A DNA stretch of 64,000 bases, taken from positions 26,929,027 through 26,993,026 of the forward strand of contig CM037865.1 in assembly GCA_021292105.1 (NCBI GenBank), written 5' to 3'. A program made the translations under genes and the position numbers. The stretch comes from Anadara kagoshimensis (lineage: Eukaryota > Mollusca > Bivalvia > Arcoida > Arcidae). The notes below the pieces were generated by a model. The model worked only from the letters and a program-made list of their open reading frames with translations. It was not told the origin of the DNA and did not search any database. Of this stretch, positions 35,690 to 45,234 are shown piece after piece. Each line of letters opens with the position of its first letter. Position 1 is the stretch's first letter.

Positions 35690-35893
35690 TAGGGAATGAA
35701 AGAGTTTTTCAGAAGTGACATTAAAAATGACGTTCCATATCACAGTAGGCAAGACATATTAAAGAAAACTCCCTAACATTGCCCTGAGCACACTGCAATG
35801 GTGAAAATTCCTGCCAGTACATCTATATCTGGTGACATCTTGATATAAGTGAAATATTCTTGGCTGAGACATAAAACCCTATTTATTCAATAA
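35690..35893 (+). repeat. SINE family A, 3' half
   Basis: Body from AATGAAAGAG through GCCCTGAGCACACTGCAATGG, GGTGACATCTTGATATAAGTG and a short TTATTCAATAAA tail, about 150 bp upstream of the CYB5R4 start. Confidence 0.65.
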
Positions 35894-36050
35894 ATTTTAT
35901 CTGTCATAGAATATTTTAGATTGTAAATAAAATTTTGAATGATCATGTACATTTATAATACACCTTGTAATCTATTAAACAATTTATCTCAGCTCATCAA
36001 AGCGTAAGTCCATACCATATACCTCGGACAGTGATAGTGTCGATCTGAAA

Positions 36051-36294
36051 ATGGCGGGACAAAATTTCCTAACGGCCCAGTTCCCAGCCATGAATTCCCA
36101 ACAGAGGATTGGTGGAGATCAGTCACAAGACAGGAAAAAGGTGGCCCTAAAACCAGGAAGATCGCTAATGGACTGGATCAGACTTGGGCGAAGTGGTGCT
36201 GATTTAACAGGAGTTGGAGGTAAAGTTCAAGAGGTCACTCAGGAAGAACTCGCCAAACATAACACAGAAAATGATTCCTGGATCTCATTAAGAG
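36051..36294 (+). CDS. CYB5R4: CYB5R4 (NCB5OR) exon 1: N-terminal motif and start of the cytochrome b5 domain
   Basis: CYB5R4 is an NAD(P)H-dependent oxidoreductase, linked to the ER in mammals, with cytochrome b5, CS and flavoprotein reductase domains in one chain. This exon codes residues 1-81 plus one base of codon 82. Residues 35-44 read GRSLMDWIRL, followed by SGADLTG and then EVTQEELAKHNTENDSWISLRG, matching the human NCB5OR N terminus almost position for position. The ATG context is AAAATGGCGGGAC, an ATGGCGG-type initiator often found at start sites, and no upstream in-frame ATG is needed. The donor is AGAG|GTAGGT in phase 1. A frame running past the donor to 36365 is intronic read-through. 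The gene continues through exons at 41788, 57917, 61583 and 62323 and leaves the window on the right. Confidence 0.93.
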
Positions 36295-36364
36295 GTAGGT
36301 GTTATCTGAACATTGCTAGAATTATACACCTCATTCAAATTTATTTCTGCTTATGGTCAGTTTA

Positions 36365-36530
36365 AAGACAATTGAGGAAACTGGGATGTCCAAAGAAAAC
36401 CACCTGTCTCCAGCAAGCAAATTGGCAAAGTTTTTCACACTAGAATCTGTCCAGAGTGAAATTTGAGCCTACACAGTGAAAAAAACACTGTGATTCATTA
36501 GAGTGCACTTTAGACTCAGCCACAAAGGCC
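36365..36530 (-). repeat. SINE family B copy in intron 1
   Basis: GAGGAAACTGGGATGTCC...TTTTTCACACTAGAATCTG...CACTGTGATTCATTAGAGTGCAC, then a degraded tRNA-like head near 36500-36530. Confidence 0.6.
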
Positions 36531-36759
36531 CATTAAAAAAAAAAAAAAACAAACTTGGTTCTTATGAAAAAAAAAAGTTTTTCCAAATATATTATATGTG
36601 TTGTATGGTGATAACATATATACAAATTGATCTTATTGTTATGGTGAATTTCATGCAAGAAATATTAAGGTCAGAATCTAAAAATAATGAAACACATGTA
36701 GTATAATTACATCTCTTATTTTCATGTTTAGTAGATTGCATGTTTATTTCAAAACTTAA

Positions 36760-37240
36760 GATGTATGGTTCATCCAGGCCTTGTAAAAAACAAGGGCCTG
36801 CACATTTAAAAAAAAAGAATAAAACCCAGAATAGAATAGTTACTGTACATCTCTCTGAGTATGTTTTCACTGACTATAAGTATAGTTCATCAGTTCAAAA
36901 CTGAAATTATTGGGTTTATCCTGCCAAAAGCTTCATAAAACCGGTGCTTGTAGATTTCCAAGAATTGGATCAAAAGAATACTAAAATAGAACAGTTACGG
37001 TACATCTTTTAGAGTATGTTTTCATAGACTATAAGTTCATTTTAAAACTTAAGTTAATGGGTTTACCCTGGCCTGAAGGCCATATAAAAACAGGGACCTG
37101 AAAGCAATATAAAAACAGGCACTGAAGATTTCTAAAAACAGGTTCAAGTCATTGCTAAAATAAAGCATTTACATCTCTCAAATACTGAAATTATTGTGTT
37201 TATTATGGCCTACACCTTTCAAATACAGGAGCCTGCAGAT
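36760..37240. repeat. degenerate ~175-bp tandem repeat
   Basis: Three diverged units share CTAAAATAGAACAGTTACGG / AGAATAGAATAGTTACTG, AGTATGTTTTCA(C/T)(T/A)GACTATAAG and GGGTTTA(C/T)CCTG. Intronic; followed at 37255-37470 by an interspersed repeat related to 23575-24590. Confidence 0.6.
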
Positions 37241-37470
37241 TTCTGACTTATTATCCTTGAAATTTTGAAGAAAGAGGGGGATATGAAATTCGAACTTTGT
37301 CCTTCTGTTCATCTAGATGATTCTTTTCCAGAGTAATTCTCCAAAACTATGAAGCATTTTTTGAGAATTTTGTGCAAAGCATCAACTATGATAGAACATA
37401 CGCATATCATTAATCTGAGTTTGCTTTGCTCATTTTCTAGGAGTATCAAATCACAAATAGTACCTACTCG

Positions 37471-38578
37471 GGGGATACTAATTCATTGAATTATTTTGTT
37501 TGTGAAATGATCAATGTCAGAATGTTCACATAAGTTCAAATTAACTTCATTATGATACATGCCATATGTGTCCTCTCTAATATCACAACACAAATGTTAT
37601 ACTGGTCACTGGTCAGTTATTAAGACAAAGAGAAAATCAATAAAAAAAAGTCGTAAGAACAGATTTGCTTAGCAAAGGTTGAACAGAATGACAAGGATAG
37701 ACTGCAGACAGTTTTTTGTATCCCCCACCTTTCGAAGAAAGTTAAGAATATTAAATAGGAAATTCCATTTGTCGCTTGGTCCATGAAAAGGCTGCACTTT
37801 TTTCTCTCATGTTGTGTGGTCTGTATATTAAGGTTTTTCTGTACAGTTTTCATTTTCCAAAAACACATGTACCAAATTTTCTGAAAGGAAAAAATTCAGA
37901 CTCGCATAATTAAATTATCTTTCCTGAAGTTTATGTTTTACGAAAAGAAAATTGGTTTTAATTGTTGAATTGTGGTGTTTTAACTCATTAATTATCAAAG
38001 TTGGTAATTAAAATGTTCTGTTATGATCTTGTTTTACTCTCTAGAGCTAGCTTACAGCTGATTTAAATCATTCATTACTAAACTAATTTTGACATATTTT
38101 GCAGTATGATACCATACTGAATTGAAACACGGTTATTGGTATTTTAAAGACATTCACCCAGAAGTTGATTACTCTGTTCATGATATAGCTTAACCGCATG
38201 TGGGTGAAAAATTGAATCTCAAATATTAGCTCTTTTTTAAAAGACAAATTGTTGTGAAGTTTGAGGAAGTTAGTTTAAAACAAATATTTTTATCGATCAG
38301 AAATTCTTTATCATCAGCATCATTGTTTCACTACAATAAAATATTTATTTTGTATTGATATTTTGAATTTTTTTTACACAACATAGTTTGTTAAGCTATT
38401 AACCAGTCTCTTTTCAAAAACATAAGTGCGACTGTTAGTTTCATGTAGGCACTTTCAGAAAAGCACAGACCTATATTTAAGACAGCCTAAGAATTAAGAT
38501 TATGAAATTTACAAGCCATTAGGACCAGTAACAGAGCCTGTTTTACTAGTGTGGCGACACCTTTAGGGGTTTCGCGGG
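37471..38578. other. intron 1, no recognised feature
   Basis: AT-rich intronic sequence. An 82-residue minus-strand frame at 37620-37868 shows no domain and is probably chance. Confidence 0.4.
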
Positions 38579-39183
38579 AAAGAATGGAACAATCTAGAGG
38601 ATTTCTATTAGTAGAGCTCATCCACAGAACTTGCCACTCAAAAGTTTAACACAGACCTAACGGATAAGTGCCAACCCTACCAATAATTTGGTAAAGAATT
38701 GGTTACTTTATTATGGGTACGAATTCAAAACGGTACGTTAAATTTATTTTGGATGATAGGGTCGAGTAAAACAGTTATTGTGGATTTTATGTGCAAGATA
38801 GAAAAAATATAAAAATATCGTCTTTTCCGTCAGATCTTAAACTTTTTTCAGTCAATGGACGACTTTTTCGTACAATGAACGGTTATTGAACAGGAGTGCG
38901 TTAAACGTAATTGTTTTCTGAAAAGTCCAGTTTTTGCATGTTTCACCCCAAAATTAAGTATGATCCGAAGTTTTCCCAAAATTCTAATCAAGTTTAATAG
39001 CTAGATCGCATTAGACTCCATATACTCAGAAAGTTTGAGCAAAATCCTTAATTTTTTTCTCAACTTCCTCAAAAGTGCTGTAATACGCTGCTAAAAATGA
39101 GAAAGTTGTCGCCTTTATCATTTCACATCCAGAGGATGTTCCGAATGAATTCGTCACTAATCCTCTAGATTGTTCCATTCTTT
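38579..39183. mobile_element. 605-bp element with perfect 25-bp inverted ends
   Basis: AAAGAATGGAACAATCTAGA (continuing GGATT) at 38579-38603 is an exact complement of 39159-39183. The interior is AT-rich without coding capacity. I see no target duplication, so the superfamily is open. Confidence 0.8.
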
Positions 39184-39672
39184 ACAAGCCCAGATAAGAT
39201 TTCACAGGCAAACTAGCAATTTCTATTTCTATAAATGCAGTTGGGCTTGTTGGCTTTCAAATTTTACTGGCCTAAGTCAAAATTTACTGTCCTTTGGTCA
39301 TCCATTGAATCAGTGCTAATTTCAAAGATTGGTAATTAAAACTCTGAAGAATGATTAATATTTTGTAGTTCTATGTAATTTTGATACAAGACATAAGCAA
39401 AAATGTTTTATGATTTTATTACGAAAAAACATGTTAACTGTCTTATAACACCTCAAGCCTTATGTATAAATTCTCAAATTCACTAAGACTAATCTAGTTG
39501 TTACTACCATCATAGGCATTAATGTTGTTGATATTTTGCAGTCTTCATGTCAACAAACTAGAATAAAATAATTAGATATAATTATTGAGTCAGATATATT
39601 ACAGTTCAGTTATCGGTTAATTGATGTTAATTGATTCTATGTAAACAGGTGCTTTCTGTTTACCATACCAAT

Positions 39673-40022
39673 ATAGTAGTTCAGATGATAGAATGCTTGC
39701 TTCTTAATTATTTGGGAGGTAGTGGGTTTGAGCACCAATTGGGTCTGACCAAGATTTGAATATAGATAGTGGCTGATCTTTCGCTAAGCACTTAGTATTT
39801 AGAAATGAAAGTAACTGGGTCCTTCAGAAGAAATTTTAAAAACTGATGCCCCTTGTCTCAACAGGCATGGCATGTTAAAGAACCCTTCCTGTACATTGGA
39901 TGATTGCCTTGAGCACATTGCAAAGGTCAAAATTGCTGCCATTTCATCTATAGCTGGTGATGTCTTGATATAAGTGAAATATTCTTCACTTTGATGTACA
40001 ATCTTAAATCAATCAATCAATT
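39673..40022 (+). repeat. SINE family A, near full-length
   Basis: Degraded head (GTAGTTCAGATGATAGAATG, B-box region GGGTTTGAGCACC), then GGGTCTGACCAAGATTTGAA, the complete body, and an AATCAATCAATCAATTC tail. Confidence 0.8.
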
Positions 40023-40191
40023 CTTTTTACCATACTTAATTTTCATAACATGGTTGACAGTGCTGAATTGATTTTCACAACAAAAATTGATATTATGTCA
40101 ACAATAGGTTATGATGCCATATGCACTTGTAGTCATTTGGAATCATTAATTAAATATAGATTTTAAGCTCAAAAGTAAACATTTTGCGTTT

Positions 40192-41545
40192 TTAGCTCAC
40201 CTGGCCAAAGGCCATGTGAGCTTATGGCATGGCGAGGCGTGCGTGCGTGCGTGCGTCAGTAAACTTTAATCTTCTCCTCCGAAACTACTGGGCCAACTGA
40301 AACCAAATTTGCCATGGAAGGTCCTTGACAGAGTCTAACTATAGTTTGTTCAAATCATGGCAATCGAATATCCAAGATGGCCGCTGTTACTAAAAATAGA
40401 CAAAACATAAAAAAATCTTCTTCTGTTGAACCACTCATTGGAGGCAAAAACTGATGTGATATTTGGATTCTACATAGTCTTAACCTTTAAGTTTGTTCAT
40501 TTCATGAAATTTGGTTAAAAAATAGGTTACGCGTTTTTGCGTTTAATTTTGCAAAAATCGTAAAATATTTTTAAATTGTTATAACTTGACTTTATGACCA
40601 GATAATGACATGGGGTTTTCAGTTTTGACATATTCTTGTAATTACCTTCAAAATGGTGTCAAGGTCAATTATGAAGGTCATGACCTAATTTTTTACTTCT
40701 CTAATATTATTTATTATCTCGAAAACTATAAACTTTTTGTATAGCCATGTTTATTGGAATATTGTTGGTATTGATGTAACAATCATTTTGATATATAGAT
40801 TAAGGTCATTGGTTCAAAGGTCAAGGTCACAGATGCGAAAGAATACTGAAATGGTTCATTATCTTGAAAACTATGAACTTTTTGTATAGGCATGTATATT
40901 AGAATGTTGTAGGTATTGATACAACGATCATTTTGATGTATAGAAAAAGGTCATGGGTCCAAAGGTCAAGGTCACAGAGGCAAAACAATACCAAAATCAT
41001 TAATTATCTCGAAAACTATAAACTTTTTGTATAGGCATGTATATTGGAATATTGTTAGTATTGATGTAAAGATCATTTTGATATATAGATTAAGGTCATT
41101 GGTTCAAAGTTCAAGGTCACAGATGCGAAAGAATACTGAAATGGTTCATTATCTTGAAAACTATGAACTTTTTGTATAGGCATGTATATTAGAATGTTGT
41201 AGGTATTGATACAACGATCATTTTGATGTATAGAAAAAGGTCATGGGTCAAAAGGTCAAGGTCACGGTTGCAAAACAATACCAAAAAGGTTCATTATCTC
41301 GAAAACTATGAACTTTTTGTATAGGCATGTATATTAGAATATGGTTGGTATTGATGCAATTATCATTTTAATATATAGATTATGGTCATTGGTTCGAAGG
41401 TCAAGGTTACAGATGCGAGTAGCAAGTTTCATAAATATCTTAATATCCACATCAGAGTTATTGCTCCTTAAATGTAGTATTTTTTGTGTTTTTGTGCTGT
41501 TAATGGCCCAGGTGAGCGGTACAGGCCCTATTGGGCCTCTTGTTG
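40192..41545 (+). mobile_element. Helentron/HINE-like non-autonomous element with internal 145-bp repeats
   Basis: Begins TTTTTAGCTCACCTGGCC and ends GGCCCAGGTGAGC...GGCCCTATTGGGCCTCTTGTT, so it has subterminal inverted repeats (GCTCACCTGGCC / GGCCCAGGTGAGC) and a stem-loop (GGCCC..GGGCC) just before the 3' end. The interior holds five repeats whose landmark GAAAACTATRAACTTTTTG starts at steps of exactly 145 bp (ctYgaaaac at 40718, 40863, 41008, 41153, 41298). Units 1 and 3 resemble each other, as do 2 and 4. A GCGTGC microsatellite lies near the 5' end. Subterminal inverted repeats, a 3' hairpin and internal tandem repeats are known for Helentron-associated elements; the assignment is inference. 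This 'AGCTCACCTGG...CTTGTT' type is familiar from bivalve genomes. Confidence 0.7.
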
Positions 41546-41787
41546 TTAACTTTAAAAAAGGTTATGATTATCCCTATGTTGCATGATACTCCATAAAATT
41601 TATATTCCCATGGATCTGGAGGGCATGGTGGTTGAGTGGTCTAAATAATGCTTTTACTGATCATACGTAGCACCTGGCACCACCTAGAATCCACTGCAAT
41701 TTTGTTAAGTGAAATTTAAATTTTTTTACAATTTTTTTTATTGAAATTGAATTTTAAGAATAAGTTCTACTGTTTGTATATTTACAG

Positions 41788-41888
41788 GGAAGGTGTATAA
41801 TGTGTCACAATATATGGAATATCATCCTGGTGGTATAGATGAACTGATGAGAGGTTCTGGAATAGATGCCACACAGTTATTTGATGAG
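41788..41888 (+). CDS. CYB5R4: CYB5R4 exon 2: haem loop of the cytochrome b5 domain
   Basis: Acceptor TTTACAG| and donor GAG|GTTAGT. The 101 bases complete Gly82 and code KVYNVSQYMEYHPGG and onward to LFDE (residues 83-115), ending in phase 0. HPGG supplies the first haem ligand, His94 in this numbering, equivalent to human His89. Human NCB5OR reads VYNVSPYMEYHPGGEDELM here, so the identification is firm. The second half of the exon and its donor are repeated 120 bp downstream. Confidence 0.93.
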
Positions 41889-41939
41889 GTTAGTACTTGT
41901 GGTTATGTGACAGTGTATAAGGTTGGGAGGGGGAGGTGA

Positions 41940-42008
41940 TATCACCCAGGTGGTATCGATGAACTGATGAGAGGTTCTGAAATAGATGCCACACAGTTAT
42001 TTGATGAG
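41940..42008 (+). pseudogene. tandem partial copy of CYB5R4 exon 2
   Basis: Codes YHPGGIDELMRGSEIDATQL and then FDE, differing from the real exon by one residue (Gly to Glu, GSG to GSE) plus silent changes. It is followed by the same GTTAGTACTTGTGG donor and flank. Offset from exon 2 is exactly 120 bp (41820 to 41940, 41888 to 42008). It lacks the first 32 bases of the exon and the polypyrimidine-AG acceptor, and TGA directly precedes the TAT codon in frame. I read it as an exon remnant of a tandem duplication, unlikely to be spliced in. Confidence 0.85.
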
Positions 42009-42954
42009 GTTAGTACTTGTGGTTGTATGACAACGTGTCTGGGGAATGGTGAAAATCATTAACCCAAAGACATTCATAGAATTGAATGAATCTGGGTTTA
42101 AACTTAAAACACCTTTCATCCACTCTTGTCTTTTCCCTTCTATTTCTTAAACAATGTTATAAATTTCTTAGCCTTGACTCAAGCATATAACCTCTATGTG
42201 TGTTTAATTGTGAAAGTATTGAAAGTTTAGACAGAGCCATGGTACAATTACAATTAAGTACTATTTGGTGCTCATATGGAACTGTGGTACAATTATTATT
42301 AGTTCTATTTGTTAGTTATTTCAATATTGACCCTGTTATTGACATCAGATGATGGCTGTATTGACCCGCAGAGAAGCTGATATGTCACCTCATTTGACTT
42401 AGTATTCTGTGTATAATAGCTTCACACCCACATAAACTAATTGATATCAATATTTCCCCTATTGTCCTGGTAGAAGTTATTAATATCAATATTTTCGTTA
42501 TTGTCCTCATAGATTTCATTACTTTAATGTATTCATGCTTTTCAATAAATATAAATGGAGTCTTGACCTGATTAGAATTTATTTTTATTTGGTTCTTTGC
42601 TCTACATCTATGTGTCAAAAGTTTTGTTTTTCCCCAGTAAATCTTTATAGGTTAAATGAGGTTTTCCGTCTTATTTGAATACATGAATTTGTATGGATCA
42701 TTTTCCTAAATGTCAAACTGTCAGAGCCTTTTTTTAATTAAATCTATAAGTTTATGAATGGAACTTGAGTCTGTTAGGAACAAATTAATTGTTTGCTTCT
42801 CTTAAATATGGTAATCTATATTTCTAAAAATGGGAGGTCACATTTTTTTAAACAATTTTTAAGTATTAAGACAAAGCAACAAAAAAAAAAAATAATAATA
42901 ATATTAAAGTGATGAGTGAAATAATGTTGATTAATATGCCTCGGCCCTCTTTTG
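42009..42954. other. intron 2, no recognised feature
   Basis: Similarity to the real intron start continues to about 42035, then AT-rich sequence without recognised repeats. Two near-identical blocks of TTATTAATATCAATATTTTC type around 42440-42500 form a small local repeat. Confidence 0.4.
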
Positions 42955-43110
42955 CTCTTATCAAGGAGTCAGTTCTTGGATGGTAGAGGAAACCAGAGTG
43001 TCCAGTGAAAATCATTTGCCAGCTGTGAGAGAACTGATGGACTTTCTAACACTAGGATCTAACTCAGTGGGATTTGGGTTCTTGTTTTGTGGGTCATGAT
43101 TCAGTAAGGT
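42955..43110 (-). repeat. SINE family B copy
   Basis: AAGGAGTCAGTTCTTGGATGG...GAGGAAACCAGAGTGTCC...CTTTCTAACACTAGGATC, minus-strand body; head lost. Confidence 0.6.
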
Positions 43111-43995
43111 TGGATTAACATTTCTTTTCAGCTATTCAAAACAAATAGTCAAAATTGAATTTCTGTCCTAGAAAATAGAGCAATAAATTGACATAAACCT
43201 GAGATACATAAAAAAATCTCTTTGCAATATACAGCTACATGATCAAGATTCATTTTCTAACTTTGGTTGTCAAAGTCTAGCATTCTGTTAATACAAATTG
43301 GGAATAAAAGTAAATCTAAGTTCTCTGTTGTTCATTAATGGTTTCTGAATAGATTTCTGTCACTCTTAACACATGCAACATATTGATTAAGCCCAATCTG
43401 TCATGGTAACTGTGATTCTCTTTAAAATACCTAATAACTGTAATTTTTATGTCATGTGACCGAATATCTGCTATTACAGCTATTTTTGGACAGAAAAAGA
43501 ATCAGGATAATTGTATGTGTTGAGTAAAAGAATTTGGGATTTATTGATTGGAAATATTTTCAGTTCGTGTAAGTTCATGACACAATATCTGTGTATACAG
43601 TTGTCAAGTAAATGGGTAGTATTTTCAAAGCCACTAAAAAAGTTCAGGGGATTTTATAGGAATCACTGACTGTTGATCCATTTGTTCATCTTCCTGTCTG
43701 TCCCAATATGGTGTCCATGCCATATCTTCCTTATATATGGATGGGTTTTGACCAAACATGGCACAAATGTAAACTAACATGAGATGATGTGTGGCATACT
43801 AACTTTAGGTGCATACATAAAAGGTCAGGGTCACAGAGTTAATTCTTAGAAATAACAACTAGGCAATGTTGGGAACAGGTATATTTTTCTCTCAAGAGAC
43901 TGTTCTAGTTTATGATGGACATTACAGGCAAACTTGTATTGTTATGATTGTTTATGACCGATTACAATTTTGAGGTTTGATGTTTCCAAGATATA

Positions 43996-44182
43996 CAGTA
44001 AAACCTTGATTCATCGCCACCATTCGTTCAGTCAAATTTTGGCGTGATAAAGGGGTTTGGCGATAAATTAGGGGAGGCAGATAAGGAAAAATATAAACAA
44101 AATGAATTTTGGGACTTCAAAATAGTGTGGCTATAAGCGAGGTGGCAAAGTTATCGAGTTGCATTATAATGAGGTTTTACTG
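43996..44182. mobile_element. TA-flanked MITE family 1, copy 2
   Basis: 187 bp, the same length as the copy at 16907. Ends CAGTAAAACCTTGATTC and GAGGTTTTACTG, TA on both sides, about 10% diverged by eye. Confidence 0.88.
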
Positions 44183-44269
44183 TAAATGAACATTTGGAAA
44201 TTGCTATTTTGAAAGGTTTTAAACCAATCACCAATCAAATATTCTTAAAGGAAACTCTTAGTTACTAAA

Positions 44270-44345
44270 TAACCACTATGGTAGCTCAGTTGGTTTAGTG
44301 CTTGCTTCCTATGCTGTAGGTCATGGTGAGCATTAAGGCCCTTGG
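44270..44345 (+). repeat. SINE A head fused to the end of a GTGAGC-type element
   Basis: CTATGGTAGCTCAGTTGGTTTAGTG gives the tRNA-like head of family A. It breaks before the B box and runs straight into GGTGAGCATTAAGGCCC, the 3' end of the element type seen at 41510. Confidence 0.55.
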
Positions 44346-44404
44346 TCTTTTGTCTTGTCTTGTTATTTCTCTGTATGTGGTTGACAGCAATTCAGTGTAT
44401 AACT

Positions 44405-44613
44405 AATTGACATATCACCGGCTACGCCCACAATGTTCTGTCAAATGGCCGAATGCTTGATTTACACACAGAAAGAATGAAAATTCGGCCTGAATAGCGC
44501 CATTTAATGACCTCACTGACACTAGTACATCATTAGTTGCCGTGATGCTGCTTTGGTACCGTGATGGTGACCTGTGACAGAACATTGTGGGTGTGGTCGG
44601 TGGTATGTCAATT
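44405..44613. mobile_element. 209-bp palindromic MITE, copy 2
   Basis: Best preserved copy: AATTGACATATCACCGGC...CCCACAATGTTCTGTCA on the left, TGACAGAACATTGTGGG...GGTATGTCAATT on the right. The interior contains CACTGACACTAGTACATCATT. Same family as 14135 and 57210. Confidence 0.88.
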
Positions 44614-44619
44614 CTAGTC

Positions 44620-45226
44620 GTCAACATTTTTAAAGCATCAGCCATGCTGAATGCTTTATAGCGATCGTTGGATTTTTTCGTATTTAGCGCCGCTCTCATT
44701 TCACCTTGACAGCCAATCAAATCCTTCGTTTCGACTGAAATTACGGGAATTTCCGTATACGGTATCCCAGGTATGTATAAACTCTAATCTGAGTGATTGG
44801 GTCTCCCGGAAAGTTACGAAAGCAATGTTTTCATCATGTACGAAACACATGTGCCGATCTGAAATGTATTCATACGCATATTAGTCCGTAATTGTTTTTG
44901 CTGGATATATATTTTAATTCTTCACTTTTGTATGATAATTTTAAGACAAAAACCATAAAAATCCATTAAGTATACGCCCCTCGGAAAACCCAACAAAAAT
45001 GACGATCTTGTCAGTTCGCGCCGACGTTCTTCTTTTTGACCTACAGTGCTGTTTTACAGTCGCCGCCATATTGGATTTTTTTAATTTACGCAAAGTGACA
45101 TCGATAAATAAACACAAAGTATGCTCATTAAACAGTTTTTAAGTTAAATAACTTTAAACATGGATTACATTTGATGATAAATTATATATATTTTTTAAAA
45201 ATTGATTGTCAATAATATTTCGTGTT
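44620..45226 (-). promoter_or_regulatory. CpG-containing, promoter-like patch in intron 2 (tentative)
   Basis: Between AT-rich repeats this stretch has several CpGs. On the minus strand it has CCAATATGGCGGCGACTG at about 45061-45078, a good match to the YY1-type ATGGCGGC start-site element. The ATG there opens a 42-codon frame (MAATVKQHCRSKRRTS...). I recognise no protein. It could be an antisense first exon, an enhancer, or chance. Confidence 0.25.
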
Positions 45227-45234
45227 TGGGATAT

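Noticed and set aside
36051-36365. 104-residue protein as a complete gene
   Set aside because: Only the first 81 residues match CYB5R4. The rest is intron read-through past a consensus donor at 36295.
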